Source: Curtobacterium flaccumfaciens (GTDB lineage: Bacteria; Actinomycetota; Actinomycetes; Actinomycetales; Microbacteriaceae). Taken from it: a stretch of DNA of 64,000 bases. Positions 57,524 to 64,000 of this stretch are shown one piece after another. Made by a program: the position numbers and the translations under genes. Each line of letters begins with the position of its first letter. Positions within the stretch are counted from its first letter, which is position 1. Below the pieces are notes generated by a model that saw only the letters and a program-made list of their open reading frames with translations, did not search any database and was not told the origin of the DNA. The stretch lies in the NCBI RefSeq assembly GCF_004361695.1, contig NZ_SNVW01000002.1:124001-188000 (forward strand). The letters run 5' to 3'.

Positions 57524-58183
57524 TCAGACGAGAGAACGCGAAACGAGCGCGTCGAGGTCGGCGAAGGACCGCTCGAGCTCGTCGACCAGGTGCGTGTCGC
57601 TGTCACCGTCCGACCACTCCCACCACGCGTGCCGCAACGTCGCGAGGGCGACGAGGGACGCGAGCCGCGCGCGACGGCGCAGCGTGGTCGGGTCGGTCCC
57701 GAGCACCGGGTCCGTCCCGAGCACCGGTTCGGCGTCCGGTCCGGACAGGCGTTCCACCACGGCCCGTTCGACCTCGGCCTGGAACTCCTTCATCGACTCC
57801 ATCCGACGGCTGAACAGCTCCGGCGCCGCACGGAGCACCTGCTGCCGCTCCTCGATGAGCCCGCGTTCCTCGATGAGTTCGCGGGTCGAGTGGACGAGCA
57901 GCGTACCGAGGTCCGCGAGGAGGTCGCCCTTCGGTCCCCCGGCCACGAACGCCGCACGGGCGGCGTCGTCGGGCAGGGTCGGGTCCTCGCCGAGGATCGC
58001 GCCCTCCTTGTTCGGGAAGTAGTTGAAGAACGTGCGCGGGGACACGTCGGCGCGGCGCGAGATCTCGTCGACCGTCACGGCCTGCAGGCCGTCCTCGATC
58101 GCGATGCGGAGCGCCGCCTGCTGGATCGCGAGTCGGGTGGCGCGGCGCTTCCGCTCGCGCAGGCCGGGTTCTGCGTCGGACAT
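57524..58183 (-). CDS. TetR-family transcriptional regulator
   Basis: 219 aa. N-terminal HTH: ATRLAIQQAALRIAIEDGLQ, VTVDEISRRADVSPRTFFNY (residues ~18-60). The C-terminal ligand domain is helical and includes a short duplicated phrase EPVLGTDPVLGTDPTT. Ligand and targets unknown. ATG 58183. Its upstream side faces holB (end at 58341); 157 bp separates them. Confidence 0.9.
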   Translation of the reverse strand: MSDAEPGLRERKRRATRLAIQQAALRIAIEDGLQAVTVDEISRRADVSPRTFFNYFPNKEGAILGEDPTLPDDAARAAFVAGGPKGDLLADLGTLLVHSTRELIEERGLIEERQQVLRAAPELFSRRMESMKEFQAEVERAVVERLSGPDAEPVLGTDPVLGTDPTTLRRRARLASLVALATLRHAWWEWSDGDSDTHLVDELERSFADLDALVSRSLV

Positions 58184-58340
58184 GTCGCGATTGTCCCACG
58201 CGGAGCCGCGGATCGGCGGGCGTCGCGCCTGCCGATGACCAGGCCTGGAGGCGCGGGTCGGCTCCGGAACGCACGCTCGGTCACGACGTGGTGGCGACCA
58301 GGGCGTCGGTGCGGCCGAGCCGGGCGTCACCGGCGCGCGG

Positions 58341-59483
58341 TCAGCGGCTCGCGCGGGCGACCGTGACGAGCAGCGCCTCGAGCGCGAGGAGCGCCGCCAC
58401 GTTCGCCGCGATCCGCTGACGGGCGAGGGCGATCGCATCGAGGACCTCGAGCGCGGCCGCCGGCGTCACCGACTGCAGCGCGTGGTCGAGGTGCTCCCGC
58501 ATGGCGAGGTTGACCGGTTCGGCCGGTGCGCCGAGCCCGAGCAGCAGCAGGTCGCGGTACAGCGAGGAGACGTCGACCAGGATGCGGTCGAGGCCGTCCC
58601 GCAGACTCCGCGTCGCCCGGCGCTTCTGGTCGTCCTCGAGGGCACGGAGCTGCGACCGGAGTGCCGGTGGGACCGTGCCGCCCGGCTCCACCCCGAGGGA
58701 CCGCAGTGCCGCGTCGCGCTCTTCGGAGTCGCGCTGCTCGGTGATGGCCTTGGCGTCCTCGTCGGCGACGGCGAGCAGGTCGGCGGCAGCCATCACGGCA
58801 TCGCCCACGGTGCGCACGCCGAGCACGGTCGTCAGGGTCCGGCGCCGGCGATCGCGGGCGTCCGGGCTGGTGGCGAGGCGCTGGGCCATGCCGATGTGGC
58901 TCTGCGCCTGCCGTGCGGCGTCCATCGCGAGGACCCGGTCGACCCCGGTGCGGGCGACCAGCAGGTCGGCGACGGACTCGATGCCCGGCACCCGGAGGCG
59001 CACGGAACGGACGCGGGACCGGATCGTCGGCAGCAGGTCCGCCTCGCTCGGAGCGCAGAGGATCCACACCGTGCGCTCCGGCGGTTCCTCGAGCGCCTTG
59101 AGCAACAGGTTCGAGGTGCGCTCGGTCATCCGGTCGGCGTCCTCGATGACGACGACGCGGTACCGGCCCACCGAGGGCGAGAAGTGCGACGAGGTCACGA
59201 GCTGCCGGATCTCGTCGATGGTGATGATGACCCGCTGCGTCGTGAGGACCGACACGTCCGGGTGGGTCTTCGCGGTGATCTGCCGCAGCGTGTGGTCGTC
59301 GTCCGGTCCGCTGCCGACCAGGGCCGCCGCGAACGCCGACGCGACGTTCGACCGACCGGAGCCGGGCGGGCCGGTGATGAGCCACGAGTGGGTCATGCCG
59401 CCGGTGCCGTCCGGGGACTCGGCGGCGTGCCGCAGCGACGCCACCGCTTCCTCTTGCCCGGTCAGGCCGTCCCACACGCTCAC
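58341..59483 (-). CDS. holB: DNA polymerase III subunit delta prime
   Basis: 380 aa clamp-loader subunit. AAA+ domain with TGPPGSGRSNVASAFAAAL (Walker A with Arg instead of Lys, as typical for delta'), YRVVVIEDADRMTERTSN (Walker B) and SRV sensor motif TIRSRVRSVRL. The usual zinc-binding Cys cluster is not evident. GTG 59483 is 25 bp after the tmk stop. Part of the topA-tmk-holB operon. Confidence 0.92.
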   Translation of the reverse strand: MSVWDGLTGQEEAVASLRHAAESPDGTGGMTHSWLITGPPGSGRSNVASAFAAALVGSGPDDDHTLRQITAKTHPDVSVLTTQRVIITIDEIRQLVTSSHFSPSVGRYRVVVIEDADRMTERTSNLLLKALEEPPERTVWILCAPSEADLLPTIRSRVRSVRLRVPGIESVADLLVARTGVDRVLAMDAARQAQSHIGMAQRLATSPDARDRRRRTLTTVLGVRTVGDAVMAAADLLAVADEDAKAITEQRDSEERDAALRSLGVEPGGTVPPALRSQLRALEDDQKRRATRSLRDGLDRILVDVSSLYRDLLLLGLGAPAEPVNLAMREHLDHALQSVTPAAALEVLDAIALARQRIAANVAALLALEALLVTVARASR

Positions 59484-59508
59484 GGAGCCATCCTGTCAGC
59501 CGCCACCG

Positions 59509-60144
59509 TCATCCCGCGTCGATCCCGACGAGCGGGCCGACCGCGTCACGGATGGCGCGCTGGACCTCGGCCGCCGGGGCGTCGGCGTCGACGACGAGGA
59601 AGCGCTCCGGCTCGGCGGCCGCCATGTCCAGGAAGGCGTGCCGGACGGTCTCGTGGAACGCCGCTGCCTCGGACTCGAGCCGGTCGAAGGTGTCCCCCCG
59701 GGCCGCCGCGACCCGGGCGCGGCCGACGGTCACGTCGAGGTCGAGCAGGATCGTGAGGTCCGGCACGAGCCCGTCGGCAGCCCACTCCGAGACCGATCGG
59801 ACGTGCTCGGCGCCGAGGTCCCGCGCGACGCCCTGGTACGCCACCGACGAGTCGATGTAGCGGTCCTGCAGCACGACGTCCCCGCGGGCGATCGCCGGTC
59901 GCACCAGCGTCTCGACGTGGTGCGCCCGGTCGGCCGCGTAGAGCAGCGCTTCCGCACGCGGCGCGACGTGCCCGCGTTCGTGCAGCACGATCTCGCGGAT
60001 CCGGACGCCCAGTTCGGTGCCGCCGGGCTCGCGGGTGCGCACGACCGTGCGGCCGTGCTCCTCGAGCCAGGCGGTCAGGAGCTCCGCCTGCGTGGTCTTC
60101 CCCGCACCGTCGCCGCCCTCGAGCGTGATGAAGCGGCCGGTCAC
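59509..60144 (-). CDS. tmk: Thymidylate kinase
   Basis: 211 aa. Phosphorylates dTMP to dTDP. P-loop FITLEGGDGAGKTTQ (residues ~4-18), DRYIDSSVAYQGVAR (DRY/H motif), and LDLDVTVGRARVAA. GTG 60144 overlaps the topA stop by 4 bp, giving tight coupling. Confidence 0.95.
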   Translation of the reverse strand: MTGRFITLEGGDGAGKTTQAELLTAWLEEHGRTVVRTREPGGTELGVRIREIVLHERGHVAPRAEALLYAADRAHHVETLVRPAIARGDVVLQDRYIDSSVAYQGVARDLGAEHVRSVSEWAADGLVPDLTILLDLDVTVGRARVAAARGDTFDRLESEAAAFHETVRHAFLDMAAAEPERFLVVDADAPAAEVQRAIRDAVGPLVGIDAG

Positions 60145-62966
60145 TTCTTCTTGGCCGCCGGCTTCCGCGCCGGTGCCTTCTTCTTCACCGGGCCCTTGGC
60201 GCGCTTGTCCGCGATGAGCTGGACCGCGCGGGCGTGGTCCACCGCCTCGACGTCCTCGCCGCGCGGGATGGTGGCGTTCGTCTCGCCGTCGGTGACGTAC
60301 GGGCCGAAGCGGCCGTCCTTCATCTTGATCGGCTTGCCGGACACCGGGTCGGCGTCGAACTCCTTGAGCGCGGCGCTGGCGGCACGGCGTCCGCCGTACT
60401 TCGGCTGCGCGAAGAGCTCGAGTGCGCCGGGCAGGTCGACGTCGAAGATGGCGTCCTCGCTCGGCAGGGTCCGGGTGTCGGTGCCCTTCTTGAGGTAGGG
60501 GCCGTAGCGACCGTTCTGCGCGGTGATCTCGTCGCCGGACTCCGGGTCCTTGCCCACGGTGCGGGGCAGGTCGAGCAGCTTCAGGGCCGTCTCGAGGTCG
60601 ACGGTCTGCGGGTCCATCGACTTGAAGAGCGACGCGGTGCGTTCCTTCGGCGCCGCGGCCTTCTTCGTCGTCTTCTTCGCGGGCGCCTTCTTCGCGGCGG
60701 TCTTCGTCGCCGTCGCGCCGGCCTCGGCCGGTGCGGGCTCGGCGGCCGTGGTCGTGCCGGCGGTCGTCGCGGCAGCCGTGGTCGCGTCGAGCACCTCGCC
60801 CGTCGCGGGGTCCACTGCGGGCTCCGGCTCGGGGGTGCGCTCGGTCACGTAGGGGCCGAAGCGGCCGTCCTTCGCGAGGACTTCCTTGCCGGACTCCGGG
60901 TTGATGCCGACGACACGGTCGCCGAGCACCGGGGCGTCCACGAGCTCGCGGGCCTTCTCGGTCGTGAGCTCGTCGGGCGCGAGGTCCTCCGGCACGTTGA
61001 CGCGACGGGGCTTCTCGGGGTCGTCGCTCGGCACCTCGATGTAGGGGCCGTAGCGACCGATGCGCAGGGTCAGGCCGGGCGCGAGCTCGACCGAGTTGAT
61101 CTCGCGTGCGTCGATCTCGCCGAGGTTGTCGATGACGGTCCGGAGGCCGCGCTGGTCGCCGCCGCCGAAGTAGAACTCCTTGAGCCAGTCGACCCGGTCC
61201 TCGTCGCCGCTCGCGATGCGGTCGAGGTCCTCTTCCATGCCCGCGGTGAAGTCGTACTGCACCAGGTCGCCGAAGTGGTCCTCGAGCAGCCGGACCACGC
61301 TGAACGCGATCCAGTTCGGCACGAGGGCGCTGCCGCGCTGCGTGACGTACCCGCGGTCCATGATCGTCGAGATGATCGCGGCGTAGGTCGACGGGCGCCC
61401 GATCCCGAGCTCTTCCAGCGTCTTCACCAGGCTGGCCTCGGTGTACCGCGGCGGGGCCGAGGTGTCGTGGCCCTTCGCCTCGACGTCGGTGACCGCGAGG
61501 TGGTCGCCCTCGGCCATCTGCGGCAGCTTCGCGTCGTCGCCGCCGCTGCCCTCGCCCGAGGCGCCGTGGCGGTCTTCGTCGCGGCCTTCCTCGTACGCGT
61601 TGAGGAAGCCACGGAAGGTGATGACGGTGCCGGACGCGGTGAACTCCACGTCGGTGCCGGACGCCGTGGACGCGAGGCCCTCGACCGACTCGGTCGACGT
61701 GACGCCGAGCACGACCGAGGCCGTCGAGCCCTTCGCGTCGGCCATCTGGGACGCGACGGTGCGCTTCCAGATCAGGTCGTACAGGCGCCAGTCGTTGCCG
61801 CGGAGCACGCCCTCCATCTCGGACGGCGTGCGGAAGGTGTCACCGGCGGGGCGGATCGCCTCGTGCGCCTCTTGCGCGTTCTTGCTCTTGCCGACGTAGC
61901 TGCGGGGCTTGTCCGGGATCGTCTCGGCGCCGTACAGCGACGCGGCCTGCTTGCGTGCCGCGGTGATCGCCTGCTGCGAGAGCGAGGACGAGTCGGTACG
62001 CATGTAGGTGATGTGCCCGTTCTCGTAGAGCGACTGCGCGACGCTCATCGTCTGGCGGGCGGAGAACCGGAGCTTGCGGGCGGCCTCCTGCTGGAGGGTC
62101 GACGTGGTGAACGGTGCGGCCGGGCGACGGGTGTACGGCTTCGAGTCGACGCTGCGGACGGTGGCGTCACCTGCACGCTCGAGCACGGCGGTCAGCGCTG
62201 CGGCGGCGGCCTCGTCGAGGCGGACGATGTCGCCCTTCAGCGCACCGCGGTCGTCGAAGTCGCGGCCGGAGGCGACCCGGGTGCCGTGGATGCGTGCGAG
62301 CCGAGCGGTGAAGGCGGTGTCGCCCTGCTTCTCGAAGCGCGCGCTGAGGTCCCAGTAGTTGGCGGAGACGAACGCCAGGCGCTCGCGCTCACGGTCGACC
62401 ACGAGACGGGTGGCGGCGGACTGCACGCGGCCGGCGGAGAGACCGGGGCCGATCTTCCGCCAGAGCACCGGCGAGACCTCGTACCCGTAGAGACGGTCGA
62501 GGATGCGGCGGGTCTCCTGCGCGTCGACCAGGGCGGTGTCGAGCTCACGGGTGGCCTCCTGCGCGCGCTGGATCGCCTCCTTCGTGATCTCGTGGAAGAC
62601 CATGCGCTTCACCGGCACCTTGGGCTTCAGCACCTGGAGGAGGTGCCACGCGATGGCCTCGCCCTCGCGGTCCTCATCAGTTGCGAGGTAGAGCTCGTCG
62701 GCGTCCTTCAGTGCCCGCTTGAGCTCGGAGACCGTCTTCTTCTTCGCGTCGGAGACGACGTAGTACGGCTCGAAGCCGTTGTCGACGTCGACCGAGAACT
62801 TGCCGAGGGAGCCCTTCTTGAGCTCCGCGGGCAGGTTCTTGGGCTCGACGAGGTCGCGGATGTGTCCGACGGACGCCTGGACCTCGTATCCGTCCCCGAG
62901 GTATTGCGCGATCGTCTTCGCCTTCGCGGGGCTCTCGACGATGACGAGCTTCTTCGTGCCTGGCAC
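60141..62966 (-). CDS. topA: DNA topoisomerase I
   Basis: 941 aa type IA enzyme. TOPRIM domain LVIVESPAKAKTIAQYLG and DEDREGEAIAWHLL; active-site Tyr321 in GHITYMRTDSSSLS; C-terminal repeats with GRYGPY/GRFGPY motifs (four copies) and a Lys/Ala-rich tail. GTG 62966 is chosen as AAGGAG lies 4 bp upstream. Zinc fingers of E. coli TopA are absent, as in actinobacteria. The frame is also open upstream through the TadE-like gene (see 62967-63476). Confidence 0.95.
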   Translation of the reverse strand: MPGTKKLVIVESPAKAKTIAQYLGDGYEVQASVGHIRDLVEPKNLPAELKKGSLGKFSVDVDNGFEPYYVVSDAKKKTVSELKRALKDADELYLATDEDREGEAIAWHLLQVLKPKVPVKRMVFHEITKEAIQRAQEATRELDTALVDAQETRRILDRLYGYEVSPVLWRKIGPGLSAGRVQSAATRLVVDRERERLAFVSANYWDLSARFEKQGDTAFTARLARIHGTRVASGRDFDDRGALKGDIVRLDEAAAAALTAVLERAGDATVRSVDSKPYTRRPAAPFTTSTLQQEAARKLRFSARQTMSVAQSLYENGHITYMRTDSSSLSQQAITAARKQAASLYGAETIPDKPRSYVGKSKNAQEAHEAIRPAGDTFRTPSEMEGVLRGNDWRLYDLIWKRTVASQMADAKGSTASVVLGVTSTESVEGLASTASGTDVEFTASGTVITFRGFLNAYEEGRDEDRHGASGEGSGGDDAKLPQMAEGDHLAVTDVEAKGHDTSAPPRYTEASLVKTLEELGIGRPSTYAAIISTIMDRGYVTQRGSALVPNWIAFSVVRLLEDHFGDLVQYDFTAGMEEDLDRIASGDEDRVDWLKEFYFGGGDQRGLRTVIDNLGEIDAREINSVELAPGLTLRIGRYGPYIEVPSDDPEKPRRVNVPEDLAPDELTTEKARELVDAPVLGDRVVGINPESGKEVLAKDGRFGPYVTERTPEPEPAVDPATGEVLDATTAAATTAGTTTAAEPAPAEAGATATKTAAKKAPAKKTTKKAAAPKERTASLFKSMDPQTVDLETALKLLDLPRTVGKDPESGDEITAQNGRYGPYLKKGTDTRTLPSEDAIFDVDLPGALELFAQPKYGGRRAASAALKEFDADPVSGKPIKMKDGRFGPYVTDGETNATIPRGEDVEAVDHARAVQLIADKRAKGPVKKKAPARKPAAKKK

Positions 62967-63476
62967 GTGTCTCCTTGATCGATGGTGCGCGTCGGCCCTG
63001 GACGACGAACGCGTCCGGGTCGACCGGGGCACCGGTGACCGGGGGCCGACAGGCACACCATACACATAGTGTTCGGGCTGGTCGTCCGCCGGACCGGCGA
63101 CCGCGACTGCGCCCACGGCGAACGGTCCGCCGTCGACGACGACGCCGACACGGGCGCTCGCAGCGGCGGTCGAACAGGCCTCGACGGCGGCGCCGTTGGC
63201 ATGGGCGACGGTCTCGGCGAGCTGGCACGGATCCCCCGGGACGAGGCCCACGAGCGCGGACGCCGCGGCGAGCGCCGATGCGTCCGCCGCGGCCTGTGCG
63301 CGGACCGTCCCGACGCGGACGCCGGCGCCGGCGAGCGCGGCGGACACGGCCACGAGCGCGACCGCGACGACGGCCGTGACGAGCAGCGTGGCCGACCCCC
63401 GGTCCCCCGCCGTCCCCTCCGGCACAGTCCGGTCCGGCACAGTCCGGTCCGGCACCCTCCGGTCCACCACGCTCAC
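62967..63476 (-). CDS. Rv3654c-like TadE-family protein without its own stop codon
   Basis: From GTG 63476, 170 codons read in the same frame as topA with no stop. A Pro/Arg-rich repeat, then one membrane helix (GSATLLVTAVVAVALVAVSA) with RAQAAADASALAAASALVGL after it, and the NGAAVEACSTAAASARVGVV segment of Rv3654c proteins. Family members usually end just after AVAVAGPA-like residues (~residue 135 here); here the frame runs on into the topA start. Either translation yields a fusion of 1111 aa with TopA, or a stop was lost. The start overlaps the TadE stop (GTGA). Confidence 0.6.
63421..63465 (-). repeat. 15-bp tandem repeat near the start of the TadE-like gene
   Basis: Three units of GGCACAGTCCGGTCC, the last diverged to GGCACCCTCCGGTCC, encoding the repeated VPDRT phrase (VPDRTVPDRTVP). 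Slippage would change the N-terminus in steps of five residues. Confidence 0.75.
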
Positions 63477-63841
63477 CGGCCGCCCTCGGCAGCGCACGCC
63501 GTCGCACGCAACGGCACGGCCGCGAACGGTCCGGCCCCACCCCGCGACGCCTCGACGCACACGACGTCTCCCCCGCGCTGCACGGTGACGGACGCCCCCG
63601 GCGCGATCCGCTCCACGGCTGCTCGTCCACCGCCGTCGTCACCCCGCCCGATCGACCGTGCGGCCGTCGCGGCGGCCAGTTGCAGCCGACCCACCCCGTC
63701 GACGACGACGACCGCGGCGACGAGCGACGTCAGCACCAGGGCGACGACCGGGAGCACGACCGCGAACTCGACGGTCACCGTGCCGCGCTCCCCGGCCGCC
63801 GTGTCACGCCCGTGCCGGCGCCGGTCAGAGGGAGAGCGCAC
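63473..63841 (-). CDS. TadE-family pilus-assembly-like protein
   Basis: 122 aa. Charged N-terminus ending ERGTVTVEFAVVLPVVALVL, a single membrane helix, and an extracytoplasmic tail with Cys pair (VVCVEASRG...TACAAEGGR). TadE-like proteins are pseudopilin-like components of tight-adherence (Flp/Tad) pilus systems. Corresponds to Rv3655c in the Mycobacterium cluster. GTG 63841; overlaps the preceding gene by 17 bp. Confidence 0.8.
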   Translation of the reverse strand: MRSPSDRRRHGRDTAAGERGTVTVEFAVVLPVVALVLTSLVAAVVVVDGVGRLQLAAATAARSIGRGDDGGGRAAVERIAPGASVTVQRGGDVVCVEASRGGAGPFAAVPLRATACAAEGGR

Positions 63842-64000
63842 CGCGGACGAGTTCGGTGAGGATGCCCTGCACCTCGCCGGAGCGCATCACCGCGACGAGC
63901 ACCCCGGCGAAGGCCACCGCGGCGAGGATCACGACGGCGTACTCCGCGGTGGCCGAACCGCGGTCGTCACGGAGTCGGCGCCGGAGTCCGGCACCGACGC
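63825..64000 (-). CDS. DUF4244 protein, start outside the window
   Basis: C-terminal 57 residues visible: RRLRDDRGSATAEYAVVILA, a hydrophobic helix, RSGEVQGILTELVRGALSL and stop at 63825. Matches the small DUF4244 (Rv3656c-like) proteins that precede TadE and Rv3654c-like genes. Possibly a Flp-pilin-like subunit (GSATAEYA resembles a prepilin peptidase site). Confidence 0.75.
   Translation of the reverse strand, partial: VGAGLRRRLRDDRGSATAEYAVVILAAVAFAGVLVAVMRSGEVQGILTELVRGALSL

Overview
The window is high-GC chromosomal DNA (roughly 70 % G+C, many GTG starts, gene pairs joined by 4-bp GTGA/ATGA overlaps) from an actinobacterium. Gene content and order (sdhCDAB, a DUF4244-TadE-Rv3654c-like-topA-tmk-holB block, an actinobacterial EccC/EccD secretion locus, small DUF805 proteins) suggest Microbacteriaceae, most like Curtobacterium. 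The genus is inferred from protein resemblance, not from a marker gene. One tRNA (Thr-CGT) is present; there is no rRNA, CRISPR array, integrase or transposase.

Layout. 0-6.5 kb (-): a nucleoside uptake and salvage operon (BMP lipoprotein, two-domain ATPase, two permeases, cytidine deaminase, thymidine phosphorylase cut by the window edge). 6.7-9.2 kb: GDP-mannose pyrophosphorylase diverging from a GT4 mannosyltransferase-like gene. 9.3-12.9 kb: succinate dehydrogenase sdhCDAB. 13-17.4 kb: a stand-alone TNT-like protein, four tandem DUF805 membrane proteins with Gln/Pro/Tyr/Gly repeats, and a quinone-oxidoreductase-like enzyme.

17.4-34.9 kb is the most interesting part: a type VII secretion (T7SS/ESX-like) island. 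On the minus strand three small helical proteins precede a 755-aa polymorphic toxin ending in a TNT (NAD+ glycohydrolase) domain, whose stop codon overlaps the start of a probable immunity gene. On the plus strand a zinc-ribbon/RDD/FHA protein, a DUF6177 protein, a small membrane protein, EccD, a ParA-like protein, the three-ATPase EccC, a small unknown protein and a second ParA-like protein form a tightly overlapping operon. EccB, EccE and the mycosin protease are not seen. Beyond the immunity gene, 18.2-20.3 kb is a field of intact, frameshifted and truncated small immunity-like genes with a diverged direct repeat, followed by a second stand-alone TNT-like gene. The two stand-alone TNT-like proteins and the toxin differ at positions where I would expect the catalytic residues.

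34.9-42.5 kb: a frameshifted diacylglycerol-kinase-like gene, then a mannitol PTS operon (ptsI-mtlA-mtlF-mtlD, -) facing a DeoR-type regulator and ptsH (+) across overlapping promoters. 42.5-57.3 kb: housekeeping and metabolic genes: xth, trpS, GNAT, ribD-ribA, an MFS transporter, a small HTH regulator with an ABC exporter, aldehyde dehydrogenase with nicotinamidase, a PBP4-type carboxypeptidase, a Gfo/Idh oxidoreductase and a secreted phosphatase made of two tandem HAD domains. 57.4-64 kb: tRNA-Thr, a TetR regulator, then holB-tmk-topA and three TadE/pilin-like genes (-), where the TadE-like frame runs into topA with no stop codon.

Two nearly identical long palindromes (36050 and 48456) differ only by a compensating base pair, suggesting a dispersed terminator-like repeat family.
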